Below, in pieces: positions 1-9,803 of a stretch of 61,266 nucleotides of DNA; the stretch's first letter is position 1; each line of letters opens with the position of its first letter. Made by a program: the position numbers and the translations under genes. The notes under the pieces were generated by a model. That model saw only the letters and a list, made by a program, of their open reading frames with translations, did not search any database and was not told where the DNA came from. The stretch comes from a virus. The stretch is taken from positions 1 to 61,266 of IMG/VR virus record IMGVR_UViG_3300042476_000766, one strand, 5' to 3'.

Positions 1-3000
1 TATCCCTTTAATAATTCTTCATAATTAGGCTTACTAATAGCTGATGAACTAGAATCTTTTAATCGTTCTGCTAAGTCTATTGCTTTATTGCTAGTTGGAG
101 TTTGTGCTCCTAGAAAAGCTGCTAATTTTTTAGGATCAAATCGTTTATCTTTAGAAGATCTGCTAAGGTCCATAGGAGATGGAATTGATCCACCAAGTGC
201 TTTTCTGGTTGCTTTTTTCTTTTTTGCTTGTTCTATATCTCTTTTATATCTTGTCGCTTGAATTAATTTTGATCTGGCAGTACTAGTATCACGAGTAGCA
301 TCAACCATAGCCCTGGGATCTATGCCTACTAGCTTTGAGATTTCTGGACCCAAACCTTTTGGAAAGTCTAAGGCTTGTTTTTTAGGATTGTATGGTGCTC
401 CTGCTGCTGCAAGCCCAGCTTCTAATCCATATCCCTCAACATCTGGTAATATTTTTCCTACAATATCTCTAATACGTTTTTTATCTGTTACTGATTGACT
501 GCCTGCTGATTTGCCTATTATTTTTCCTAGTCTAAGTGTAAGCTGTTCCATACTTCGTCTAATAACTGCTCTGACTCTTTTTGAATCTCTTTCAGGCAAT
601 ACTCCTGTCTCTAATGTAGCAGGAAAGCCCTTAGTGGTTTTTTCTCCCCTTTTCTTTCTTCCTTTAACATCCGGAGTAACAACTTCTTCTGATGTTGGCT
701 TATAATCGCCAGCGGAATTAAATAATCCAACAACACCTATTTTTCTTTTCTTAGCTCTGGTTGAAGTTTTTTCTTCTTCAGCCTTTCTAATAATTCTTTG
801 GTCTTCTAGTTCTTTTATGACTTTGGCTCTAATTTCTTCTGATCCTTTTGCTCTTTGGTCTAATAATCGACGAGAATCCATAGGAATAAAAACTCCTAAT
901 TTTTCCGCTTCTCTTAACAGGTCTGCTTTACCCATATCGCTCAAAGACTTGATGGGTTTATCTGTGCCTTCGGCAAATCTTTGTCTTCGTTGCTCTAGTC
1001 TAGATAGCATCTTTGATGGAAATCTACCCAATTTAGTAGATAAAGAGTCTCTTTCTTTTCTTAAGAGACCTATCTTCTCTGCGTCCTCTAGTGGAGTAGT
1101 CTTGGTAACTCTAGCAGGAAGTTCTGATAGTTGTGCTTGAATTTTAGATAATCTTCCAGCAGTTCCTTTTCCAGATGAGCTATTAGCTTGAATCTTAGCC
1201 AAGATACTATCTAGTAGTTTTGGTCTTTTTTGTAGTGTGTCCATGTGTTTCTGAACATAGTCAAAACCTTCTGGGGTCAATAATTTTTTAAGTGATGCTG
1301 TGTCATTAGCCATTATAGCATCTCTGGCTTTGGTACCGCTAATTCCACCTAATCTGGGAGTAACAAAAGGAGCATATCCTGCTCTTGTATATTTATCTAA
1401 ATCTTTTGGATTCTTCTCATCTCCGACTATTGCAACATTACCTTTCGCTTTAGGTACAATATAGTCATCGTCTCCTACCTTAAAAGCAGAAGGGATGCTT
1501 CCAGGGCCACTACCGCTTGGCATAGCAGACACATTGGTTCCTGTGGCTCCAAATACAGCTTTCGCCATACCCATTCTTGACGGTTTGTCGTCTGGACCTT
1601 TTAGTGGCATAAACGCAGATCTTTTATCGTGAGGATCTTTACTAAAAGGATCTATAGGAACATCACCACTAAGCAAGGCGACAGAATCTTTTGTTGGTAT
1701 ACCTGTCTTTTTTGATGCTGCTGAGATAGCTGCTGGATATCCGGCATGAACAGGTCCCATATTACCATAAAATAAAAGTGTTTTATCTGGCGTTCTAACA
1801 TTGGGTTGATTAGTCCGAGTTTTCTTAAAGTTTTCTTCTAATTTAAGTGTTGCTACTTTTTTAGGGTCAACTCCAGATACCTCACTAGCAGCAATATACG
1901 CCTCGCCTACTCCACTATCTAAAGGAGCACTCTTGGTGGCTCCGGCTTTTCTACCAAAAAGATTTTTACCAGTAGAGTCTCTAAGCTTTCTATTTTTCTT
2001 TAGAACCTCCTGAGACTCTTTAGTTCTAGAAGATAAAGCAATAACTCTATCAGCAGAGCTTAAAGCATTTCTTTGAGATGGTCCAGCAACAGAGGTGGTG
2101 TCTACTACCTGGTCAGATTTAAGAAGATCCGCTTCTGTTAATATAGGATATCTTGTAGTTTTTCTTAGTTTAGCATTATCTACTTCTTGTCCTCTAGCTC
2201 CTCCTTGAGCCATAGTACTTTTGGTAGATCCTGCAACACCAAATATATTGGTTAATCTTTTTAGATCTCCTGATTGGCGACGAGATGCTGCAAGATTAGA
2301 TAGGTGGTCTTTAAACTCTGCCACCCCTTTGATCCCTAGTCTTTTCATTTCTGCATCAATGATTGGGCCTTTAATAGGATCTTTTAGCAATCCAGATATC
2401 TCATCACTATCTATATATCCTACGCTTCTTGTTGCTGATCCTCCTTTGCCAAACTTTTGAACAATACCACCTATAGCATATGGCATCATGCTAATAGCGT
2501 TTTCTAAAGCATTATCATAGTATCTATCAGCTCTACGTTTAGCATTTCTCTTCTTTTTGTTTTTTTGTTCTTTTATTTTTAGTTTAGTTTTCAATAATCT
2601 ATCTACTTCTACTCCTGAAATTTTAGAAACTATAGCAGAATCCATTGGGGATAGTGATACTACTCCAACAGAAACGGGTTTCTTAGGAAGTCTATTAGAA
2701 GCCATGTCATTTGCTATTTTATTAGCAATATTGGATTTCAGAGCAGCATTTGCAGCTGCTGTTCTTTTAACATCAGTAGATATATCAGGTGGCATACCAC
2801 TAAAAATAGGAGATAAAGCTGACCCTATACCTCTTGGAAAATCAAAAGCTTGATTATTATCTTTTTTATCTTTTGACCGACCACTAATTTTTAATAAAGC
2901 TGTCTCGAATAATCCTCCATAAATACTTTCTTTATTTTGAATATTAATATTACCGGTTGGTATAGTTATATTTCCTTGTGTTTTATCAACAATAGCTTTA

Positions 3001-5174
3001 GAGAGATCGTTTACTCCTTGGTTTAGGTACCCCTTTAATATTGCTTCTTCATTGATTTTTTGCTTCGTACCTTTTCTATTTAATCCTCTGATAATAAAAG
3101 GAAAATCCGTTTTAAATCTTCCTTTTCTATCGTATGTTGTAGATTCTATTTTTTCTACAGCCTGTCCTACTGTACTCTTAGTTTTAGACGGTCTCCCTCT
3201 GCCAGATCGTACCTGTGCTCTCACCTCTCTCCACGAACCATTTTCAAATTTTTGTACATCTCCGCCAAATGCATGATTTCTAGCAGCATCCATTACTCCA
3301 TCTGGTCCCCCAAGAGATCTTGTAGCATCTGTTCTTATAACAAAACTTCCTTCTGGTAATTGAGTATAAAAACTATCTGTGCGACCAGACCCAGGAACCT
3401 CAGCATATCCTCCTTTAGAAAATTTAGAGACTCTTCCTCCTCTTCTTTTGCCCGCTATTCCATTTTTATCCGCATGATTTAATTGTCTTAATCTAGATAC
3501 TCCAATCCTACTAACAGCATCAGGATATACTACAGTTTCTCCCGGCATTAATGCAACATCCACATCCACAGGCCCGCCAGCAGCATATCTATTGATGGGT
3601 CCACCACTAGCTCGTCTTCTACCAGTAGAGCCTTGTCTCATAGCTCCTACGAATCCTAATCCAAATTGTGTAGCAGCCTGTGCTCCCTTAAATGCTAAAA
3701 GCATACCTAATACCGGCAACACACCCTTAGCACCATCGGCTAATTTAATAAGACCACTTGCAAGACCAAGCGCTCCTTTAGTTAAAAGCTGAAAACTATC
3801 AGAGCCCCCGATATCTCTAAATAAAGCTAAAAATTCTTCTCTTACTTTGGATATTTGATTTGCTAAAGATAATTGTGCTTTAATAGAATCCTCAGCCAAA
3901 GAACCTTGTCCTTGTTGAGCTACTGCTAAAGCTTCTTGTGCAGTGCCGAATTGCTGAATAAGGGGAATAACTTTGCCTATCTGACGAAAACCACCAAGCT
4001 CCTCAACGATCTGAGAAAACTTTAAATCTCTAGGATCTATGCTACTCAAACCTTTGGATAGTAGTTCAATAGCTTTGTAAGCTCCAACAAATTTACCCTG
4101 AGCATCAGTAAGATTAACATTGAACTCTTTCAACGCTTCAATAGTACTGCCTCTCTGGATACGAGTAAAGATAGTTCTTAAGCCAGTAGCAATAGTTTCT
4201 GCACTTTCACGAGTGGTGGCTCGAACACTAGTAAATACAGCAATAAATTCATTTAAAGCCTGTTTACCTTCACTTACTCCTCTACTAGCAGCAGCAAACA
4301 CACCACCAGTACGCTGAATAGCAGCAATAATATCACTAGATTCTACTGCAAATTTTGCTGCAACAGAATTTATAGAGCCTAATGAAGCCTCTAAATCTTT
4401 GGCACTAATATCAAACTGTCTCATTAAAGCAATAGAACCTTCTACCGTTCTATTCATATCATCAAAAGACGGAGCTAATGAGCTTAGAGCCAAAGCCTTA
4501 AGTGCTCTTTCAGTATCTCTAGCACTCAATCCTGCCTGAGCCAAAGTAGACGAAATCTTTGTTAACTCTCCAGAAGAAACTCCTAAGTTTGTTGATAAGC
4601 CCGTAATCTCTTTTTCCAAACCCTTCAAAGATTCTGCGGATCCTCCGGTAACCTGTTGTAGTTTAACCAGTTCTTGATTATAATCTACATAAGCAGAAAT
4701 ACCTCCTTTAATAGCATTGGTTAATGCAAAAACACCTCCTGTTACTATACTAAATGCAGCAAATCTTCTAATAGCTAGATAAGATTGTCTACCGAACTCT
4801 GCCATTTCTGAATGAGCCATCTGAATTTGTCTAGAAGTATTAGAAGTGGCTCTAGATAAATTATTAGTAGTATTTACAGCAGCATTAAGCTGTTGTGTGG
4901 TTCTACCTACAGCATTGGTATTAAATGCTTGAGCAAAATTAGCAATTGCTGATGCTGCGGCATTTGCTGATGTTTGTGTCTGGGCTAATGTGGTATTTAA
5001 TGTTACCAATGAAGCATTAAGTCTTCCAACTCCGGTAACGGCGTTTGGATTAACTGTTAAATTAACAGTGCTATTGATAGTACCAAGCTGTCTACGAATA
5101 TTAGAAACTATATTTCCAATATTAGATGGTCCTCTAAGATTTAGCTGTGCGGTTAAATTAAAAGCTGATGACAT
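1..5174 (-). CDS. Tape measure protein (partial) with embedded nucleotidylyltransferase-like domain
   Basis: The frame is open from the ATG at 5174 to the left edge, 1,724 codons visible with the C-terminus missing. It is the longest late gene and lies just downstream of the tail tube and chaperone-like genes, so I read it as the ruler that sets tail length. The N-terminal 130 residues are Ala/Asn/Gln-rich and are followed by a TP901-like core; residues about 460-495 are hydrophobic. Gly-Gly segments such as YAAGGPVDV and YAIGGIVQKF recur from residue 530. FYGNMGPVHAGY (1135-1146) and ISGTKAR (1278-1284) match the HxGH and ISxTxxR motifs of nucleotidylyltransferases; the second His is Tyr. 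A DFP[KR]G[LI]G motif occurs twice, near residues 776 and 1600. The tape measure role is well supported; the enzyme domain rests on motifs only. Confidence 0.85.
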   Translation of the reverse strand, partial: MSSAFNLTAQLNLRGPSNIGNIVSNIRRQLGTINSTVNLTVNPNAVTGVGRLNASLVTLNTTLAQTQTSANAAASAIANFAQAFNTNAVGRTTQQLNAAVNTTNNLSRATSNTSRQIQMAHSEMAEFGRQSYLAIRRFAAFSIVTGGVFALTNAIKGGISAYVDYNQELVKLQQVTGGSAESLKGLEKEITGLSTNLGVSSGELTKISSTLAQAGLSARDTERALKALALSSLAPSFDDMNRTVEGSIALMRQFDISAKDLEASLGSINSVAAKFAVESSDIIAAIQRTGGVFAAASRGVSEGKQALNEFIAVFTSVRATTRESAETIATGLRTIFTRIQRGSTIEALKEFNVNLTDAQGKFVGAYKAIELLSKGLSSIDPRDLKFSQIVEELGGFRQIGKVIPLIQQFGTAQEALAVAQQGQGSLAEDSIKAQLSLANQISKVREEFLALFRDIGGSDSFQLLTKGALGLASGLIKLADGAKGVLPVLGMLLAFKGAQAATQFGLGFVGAMRQGSTGRRRASGGPINRYAAGGPVDVDVALMPGETVVYPDAVSRIGVSRLRQLNHADKNGIAGKRRGGRVSKFSKGGYAEVPGSGRTDSFYTQLPEGSFVIRTDATRSLGGPDGVMDAARNHAFGGDVQKFENGSWREVRAQVRSGRGRPSKTKSTVGQAVEKIESTTYDRKGRFKTDFPFIIRGLNRKGTKQKINEEAILKGYLNQGVNDLSKAIVDKTQGNITIPTGNINIQNKESIYGGLFETALLKISGRSKDKKDNNQAFDFPRGIGSALSPIFSGMPPDISTDVKRTAAANAALKSNIANKIANDMASNRLPKKPVSVGVVSLSPMDSAIVSKISGVEVDRLLKTKLKIKEQKNKKKRNAKRRADRYYDNALENAISMMPYAIGGIVQKFGKGGSATRSVGYIDSDEISGLLKDPIKGPIIDAEMKRLGIKGVAEFKDHLSNLAASRRQSGDLKRLTNIFGVAGSTKSTMAQGGARGQEVDNAKLRKTTRYPILTEADLLKSDQVVDTTSVAGPSQRNALSSADRVIALSSRTKESQEVLKKNRKLRDSTGKNLFGRKAGATKSAPLDSGVGEAYIAASEVSGVDPKKVATLKLEENFKKTRTNQPNVRTPDKTLLFYGNMGPVHAGYPAAISAASKKTGIPTKDSVALLSGDVPIDPFSKDPHDKRSAFMPLKGPDDKPSRMGMAKAVFGATGTNVSAMPSGSGPGSIPSAFKVGDDDYIVPKAKGNVAIVGDEKNPKDLDKYTRAGYAPFVTPRLGGISGTKARDAIMANDTASLKKLLTPEGFDYVQKHMDTLQKRPKLLDSILAKIQANSSSGKGTAGRLSKIQAQLSELPARVTKTTPLEDAEKIGLLRKERDSLSTKLGRFPSKMLSRLEQRRQRFAEGTDKPIKSLSDMGKADLLREAEKLGVFIPMDSRRLLDQRAKGSEEIRAKVIKELEDQRIIRKAEEEKTSTRAKKRKIGVVGLFNSAGDYKPTSEEVVTPDVKGRKKRGEKTTKGFPATLETGVLPERDSKRVRAVIRRSMEQLTLRLGKIIGKSAGSQSVTDKKRIRDIVGKILPDVEGYGLEAGLAAAGAPYNPKKQALDFPKGLGPEISKLVGIDPRAMVDATRDTSTARSKLIQATRYKRDIEQAKKKKATRKALGGSIPSPMDLSRSSKDKRFDPKKLAAFLGAQTPTSNKAIDLAERLKDSSSSAISKPNYEELLKG

Positions 5175-5277
5175 ATATAATTTCTCTTAAAATTTAAATG
5201 TATAAAAACAAATCCCTATGCACAATAATAGCGCACAGGGATCTGTATATAATCGATATAATAAAAAATAAATATTA

Positions 5278-6144
5278 TCAGCCAGTCTTGTTTTCCTCTG
5301 AAGTATTTTCAGATACTGATTGATTTGATTCTGGTTTATCACTAGTGTCTTCATCAATAATAGGCTTTCCATTTTCGTCTAAAAACGGTTGTGTCTCAAC
5401 AATATACTCTCCGTCTGCATCTACTCTGTTACCAAACTTATCAATAAAATTACCCTGATCATCAATGAATCTACCATTTTCATCCACCAGTCTTCCTTCT
5501 GAATCAATCAGTCTTCCTTTTTTATCAATCATTCTTAATTTGTCATCAATAAATTTATATTTCTTTAGAAACTTATTTTCAGGCAAATTACTTTCATAAT
5601 CATTATCCAAACCGTAAAGCATATTAGCCAAATTCTGAGCTGCAAGTGCTGCTACTTGTTCTGAGCCCCTATTTAGATAATCTTCCATATTACTAAAAAC
5701 TGGCTCTTTAGTATCGTTATACACCACACAGGCTGATACTAAGTAGTTAAATCTAGCATTATCTGCTTGTCCTTCAGCACTATGATTATCCAAAGAAGTT
5801 TTGACACTAATAAGATCTCTAATTTGATCTCTAGTATCTTTCATCTCAATAGCCAAGTCTTTGGCCTCATTTAAACCAAAGCCTCCCTTTGCTAGTCTTT
5901 TTTCTCCGTCTAGTAGTTTTCTTTGTAGTTCAGAAAACTTAGCCTGTTTTTCATCATTCCATAGTCCCTGATCTTGTAGCAGATCATCTAGCTTGGCTCG
6001 TACAACGCTCTTTGATTTGATAGCGTCGGTAAAAGCCTGATTATATATCTTCTGGGCCTCTCTCTGATCATTTAAAGACGGAGATTTAACTAGTATCTCT
6101 CTTTCCTTGGTATCTACTTCTACTTTAAAAGTCTTAGTCTTCAT
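5278..6144 (-). CDS. Tail assembly chaperone-like protein with C-terminal heptapeptide repeats
   Basis: A 288-residue, highly charged protein. Its place between the tail tube and tape measure genes is where tail assembly chaperones are found, which is the main reason for the call. Residues 1-190 are predicted helical. From about residue 197 there are at least six tandem 7-residue units of the pattern x-[LIF/R]-[IV]-D-x-x-G (RMIDKKG, RLIDSEG, RLVDENG, RFIDDQG), then an acidic Ser/Glu tail. The start overlaps the stop of the preceding 110-residue gene by 4 bp, showing translational coupling. I saw no slippery site proving a programmed frameshift. Confidence 0.5.
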   Translation of the reverse strand: MKTKTFKVEVDTKEREILVKSPSLNDQREAQKIYNQAFTDAIKSKSVVRAKLDDLLQDQGLWNDEKQAKFSELQRKLLDGEKRLAKGGFGLNEAKDLAIEMKDTRDQIRDLISVKTSLDNHSAEGQADNARFNYLVSACVVYNDTKEPVFSNMEDYLNRGSEQVAALAAQNLANMLYGLDNDYESNLPENKFLKKYKFIDDKLRMIDKKGRLIDSEGRLVDENGRFIDDQGNFIDKFGNRVDADGEYIVETQPFLDENGKPIIDEDTSDKPESNQSVSENTSEENKTG

Positions 6145-6473
6145 TCTCTGTCTCCTTTATTATTTTTATGGTCCGGATTATTAAAAAACAACTTATAATG
6201 ATACTTATTTTCAAATTTAGGCTTATTGTTAGGAACCCTCACATTATTATAAAGATAATCTGATAATTCATCAATGGCCGCTCTTAATTGATTATTGCCA
6301 TTATTTAAAATATTATTTCTGGTTTGTTCCCATAAGTTATAATACATAGCAGCTTTTTCAGTATCTTCTTCCCATAAGTGATCAAAAGATTCTTCAAATC
6401 TAGCTAATGAACCTATCATAGTAGTTTTAATTCTGGTCTCAATATTAGATAATAATCTTTCTATATTATTCAT
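6141..6473 (-). CDS. Small tail-module protein, function unknown
   Basis: 110 residues, no family recognised. It looks helical, with a Trp/Glu-rich middle (DHLWEEDTEKAAMYYNLWEQ) and a basic, Asn-rich end. Its last 4 bp overlap the next gene's ATG, and it starts 3 bp after the upstream gene's stop, so it sits inside a tightly coupled tail operon. A small chaperone partner of the downstream protein is possible but unproven. Confidence 0.6.
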   Translation of the reverse strand: MNNIERLLSNIETRIKTTMIGSLARFEESFDHLWEEDTEKAAMYYNLWEQTRNNILNNGNNQLRAAIDELSDYLYNNVRVPNNKPKFENKYHYKLFFNNPDHKNNKGDRE

Positions 6474-6476
6474 AAT

Positions 6477-7517
6477 TTATTTCCTATTTTTAAGCATATC
6501 ATTTCGTTGTTGTAATAGTTCTCTTTGTACGTCTGGGAGTTTGCTATCATCTACGGTTCCCGCTGTTTTAATATAATTCATCTTTTCCTTAAGTCTAGCG
6601 CTAGCTTCAGCACTATTCAAAGAAGTAATTTCTTCATAAGACTCATTATTATTAGCAAATAAGAAAACCTCATTAGCGTTTTTAAGATTAGGATTAAGCT
6701 CATCTATGCTTTGCTGAGTCTTCTCTTTTTCTCTTTTTCTTCTTTGCAGAATCATCCAACCATCAAGCATATCATCGTCATTAATAATAGAATCTGGGGG
6801 ACAATGTTCATTTTCATATATATTATCATACATTTTTGTAATATTAACTAAATTTCTTTGGTCATCTGTCCAATCTATAACCTGAGTACTAAAAACATTA
6901 TTTTTATTAGCATTCCAGTAAGATCTCCACATAGAACTGCGAGCCAAAAATTTAAGTTGATCCATATTAATAGTATTATGATTTATTTCATTAACTATAT
7001 CATTAAAGTCTGTATAAGATGAAGTATTTCTATTGGTACTATCAAAAACTTTTTTATTATTTTTGAATATAGTATTACATATAATATATTCGTTCTTTAT
7101 AGCCATTGCATATCCTTCTAAAGTATGATTCATAAATTCATTCTTTTTTGATAGAATATTATTCATACTTTCTCTGGTTTCTGTCAGATTTTTCCTAATT
7201 TTCTTAAGATTATCTTTTTGTGTTGAATTCTTATATAGTTCCACTTTAGAGTCTTCTATTTTTTTTTCTAATTTAGTTATTAGCTTATCAGTATCCTTTT
7301 GCCACAATCCTAGGTTTATCATTACGGGAATTAAATTTTCTTCTCTTATCCATTCGTTGTATTTTTCTTCATTGATAATATTATTATATATTAAACTTCC
7401 TTGATATTTGATATGATTAGGAGCCGATCTTAATTCATATTGTTCATTCTTAAAATAAAAATATAGAATTCCTGTAAAAATCCTGTTAAGATAAAGCTCC
7501 ACATCTTGATCATTCAT
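6477..7517 (-). CDS. Coiled-coil tail-module protein, function unknown
   Basis: 346 residues, Lys/Asn/Glu-rich. Residues about 75-135 form a likely coiled coil (LITKLEKKIEDSKVELYKNS followed by more heptads), with a second charged helical stretch around 260-285. The ATG at 7517 overlaps the end of the upstream 47-residue gene by 8 bp. I do not recognise the family. Position between the tail tube and tape measure suggests a tail assembly or structural role. Confidence 0.6.
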   Translation of the reverse strand: MNDQDVELYLNRIFTGILYFYFKNEQYELRSAPNHIKYQGSLIYNNIINEEKYNEWIREENLIPVMINLGLWQKDTDKLITKLEKKIEDSKVELYKNSTQKDNLKKIRKNLTETRESMNNILSKKNEFMNHTLEGYAMAIKNEYIICNTIFKNNKKVFDSTNRNTSSYTDFNDIVNEINHNTINMDQLKFLARSSMWRSYWNANKNNVFSTQVIDWTDDQRNLVNITKMYDNIYENEHCPPDSIINDDDMLDGWMILQRRKREKEKTQQSIDELNPNLKNANEVFLFANNNESYEEITSLNSAEASARLKEKMNYIKTAGTVDDSKLPDVQRELLQQRNDMLKNRK

Positions 7518-7653
7518 CTTTTACTTTGGGCTTCTTAAGCTCCAGAATTTCCTGATTTTTGTCCCTGAGCTGCTGTTGTAGCATCTCTATATATTTTTGA
7601 CTATTAGATAAATCAGTATATAATTTACCTATTACTATAAATAAATCGTCCAT
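7510..7653 (-). CDS. 47-residue coiled-coil microprotein
   Basis: ATG at 7653, TGA at 7510-7512. The start is preceded by a purine-rich AGGAACAAAAGG. The protein is a single amphipathic helix (YIEMLQQQLRDKNQEILELK) with a basic tail. It overlaps the next gene by 8 bp, which supports translation. Function unknown; possibly an accessory tail assembly factor. Confidence 0.5.
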   Translation of the reverse strand: MDDLFIVIGKLYTDLSNSQKYIEMLQQQLRDKNQEILELKKPKVKDE

Positions 7654-7694
7654 CCTTTTGTTCCTATATTATGTATCTACTTATTTAATAACTA

Positions 7695-8762
7695 TCAATT
7701 CTCTGGCCATACAAGATTTACATCGTCAAACGAGCCAGCTCCGGTCATTACGAAGTGGTTAAATGTCTGGAAACTATAAGTAATAGTAGCATTAGCTCCT
7801 CCAGTATCACCACCACTATAGTTAACACTAGTTAGCTTGTTCTTGGCCCCAAGATCTAGTGTTAAATTATCTCCAGATTCACCACCACAAACCTGTACAA
7901 TTACAGTTTTGTCTTGAACATTTTTGTAAACATTACCACAACCTGTAAGACCATCGAAATCGCTAGCATTCATTTGATCGCCGTCGTTAGCAATAATTTC
8001 GAATTCTGATGTTACTTCAAGAGGGAACTTAACATAACGATGATAAGGAGCCATAGCACCTAGTTCGAATATAGCTTCACGACCAAGGTCAGCACTAATC
8101 TTAACACTCTGTAGATAAGGCTTAGTTCTACCTGATGGTACTGGAATACCAGCTGTACCAGTTGGTAGGGTAGAGCCGCTATAATTTAGATTATATCTTC
8201 TAATTGTTTGAGAAGAAGATTGTTCGGTATCGAACTGTGTTACACTCATGCTGGTGCCAGAGTTCCATACTTTATTATTACCTACTAAGGTGACATCTTC
8301 TGTAGCATTACCTTCTACTGGAATAGTATAGCTAAAGTTAGATAGATACATACCGCTGCAATCAACATAATTTTGAACTGTGCCGCTAGCAGCGCCCTGA
8401 TTATCGGGCCATATACCAAGTCTAAAATTAACTCTATTATTAGCTAGTTCTACAATATTTTTACCACTAGCATCAAGAGCAGATCCACCCATGCAAATTA
8501 AATATAGTGGCATTGTGCCATCTAATACTTTATTTAGTGTTACCTGAACTTCGGGAACATTCTCAATGTTATCATATAGTTCTAGTTGACCTAGTGTAAA
8601 AACTTGCTCTAAATTAAAGTTTGTGGTCATACCAGCGCTCTGGATACCTAGTGGGGTAATCCAATCGCTTCCGCCTTGCCATTTTGTGCCGTCTCTGTCT
8701 TGGGGCTGTAATTGAATAGCTTGTGTGGCGTAAAAAATTCTGTTATTTGCTGTGGCTGGCAT
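7695..8762 (-). CDS. Major tail tube protein
   Basis: 355 residues, beta-rich, Gly/Ser/Thr-rich and free of membrane segments. The sequence runs MPATANNRIFYATQAIQL and later has balanced Asn/Gly loops, as in tail tube subunits of long-tailed phages. An AGGAG ribosome site lies 8 bp before the ATG. It is the only gene in the tail module with about 95 bp of non-coding DNA upstream, consistent with separate, high expression. No sheath gene is seen in this window, so siphovirus versus myovirus cannot be settled here. Confidence 0.7.
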   Translation of the reverse strand: MPATANNRIFYATQAIQLQPQDRDGTKWQGGSDWITPLGIQSAGMTTNFNLEQVFTLGQLELYDNIENVPEVQVTLNKVLDGTMPLYLICMGGSALDASGKNIVELANNRVNFRLGIWPDNQGAASGTVQNYVDCSGMYLSNFSYTIPVEGNATEDVTLVGNNKVWNSGTSMSVTQFDTEQSSSQTIRRYNLNYSGSTLPTGTAGIPVPSGRTKPYLQSVKISADLGREAIFELGAMAPYHRYVKFPLEVTSEFEIIANDGDQMNASDFDGLTGCGNVYKNVQDKTVIVQVCGGESGDNLTLDLGAKNKLTSVNYSGGDTGGANATITYSFQTFNHFVMTGAGSFDDVNLVWPEN

Positions 8763-8858
8763 ATTAATTTCTCCTAGACATTGATTTTTTTAAAGAAATT
8801 TTAAGAGTCTTGATCAATCATATTGTAGACTAATACTAGTTACACCATATATACGGAA

Positions 8859-9803
8859 TCATGGAAAAATTTCCAAACTCAGTCTTAAGATACCATTATA
8901 TAAGCTAGAGGTTATAGTATTTAGCTCAGAAATAGAAATGTTTCTAATATTAAAATAATTAGCTCTATATAATATATCATTTATAAGTTGATCATAATTT
9001 AATCTATTAGGATTGGGTTGTCCCAGGTTATCTACCGGATTAACTTTTGCTTTGACCACCTTATTAATATCATATAGTCTTAAAGACTTATCTTTTTGTA
9101 ATAATAAAATACTAATAATATTATCTCTTTGTACAGGATTATTTGTAAAAATATGCAATAATACGTCCTGAGTAATAATATTAGCTCTTGTTCCAAGCTC
9201 ATGAGGAGTAAGTACTACTCTAGGGGTAGATTCTATCATTATAGCAGGCATTTCTATTCTATGAACAGATGTTATATCTTTTATATTGTTGGCTTTAGAA
9301 TTAGATGGATTATAAAATATGTTCTCTAGAGTCTTCCACCAAACTGATTCATTAGATTTATATACTTGTATATATCTAGAAGAATAATTTAACTCAATTT
9401 GACTATTAGTATTAATATTGTTATTAAAAATAATTCTACCAAGAGGATAATCTAAAGTATATGAATATTGACTATTTCCTGTGGGGGCCGGTAAAAATGT
9501 TTGATTAACATAAATACCAGAGATAGGAATCGGGGAAATATTATTATGAACAACACCAGTTTCATAAACCCAATCTTTTCTTGCTGTTTCCCATACTCGA
9601 CCAGGAGAGTATCCAGTTTCGGTAGATGGTCTTAGTTTATGCAGGCTTTGCTGGGTGGCGGGGGATCCGCTTGGTGGAATATTGATATTTATAAATCCTC
9701 CAATATTCAGAAAAGACCAGTCCAGAAAACTTTTAAGATTATCTTCTAAATTAGCTGTTGGTCCTCTAGAACCAATATCTTCTACAAAATCAAAAGTACT
9801 CAT
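8859..9803 (-). CDS. Head-tail/neck structural protein candidate
   Basis: 314 residues, predicted mostly beta in the first 200 (ISGIYVNQTFLPAP, YTLDYPLGRIIFNN) and helical at the end. No catalytic motif is seen. Its ATG overlaps the stop of the gene upstream by 4 bp. The order connector, small proteins, this gene, tail tube suggests a neck, tail-completion or tail-terminator component. The assignment rests on synteny only. Confidence 0.5.
   Translation of the reverse strand: MSTFDFVEDIGSRGPTANLEDNLKSFLDWSFLNIGGFININIPPSGSPATQQSLHKLRPSTETGYSPGRVWETARKDWVYETGVVHNNISPIPISGIYVNQTFLPAPTGNSQYSYTLDYPLGRIIFNNNINTNSQIELNYSSRYIQVYKSNESVWWKTLENIFYNPSNSKANNIKDITSVHRIEMPAIMIESTPRVVLTPHELGTRANIITQDVLLHIFTNNPVQRDNIISILLLQKDKSLRLYDINKVVKAKVNPVDNLGQPNPNRLNYDQLINDILYRANYFNIRNISISELNTITSSLYNGILRLSLEIFP

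Noticed and set aside
5141-6144. Programmed frameshift joining the two chaperone-like genes as in G/GT proteins
   Set aside because: The 110- and 288-residue genes overlap by only 4 bp and no slippery heptamer was found in the overlap.
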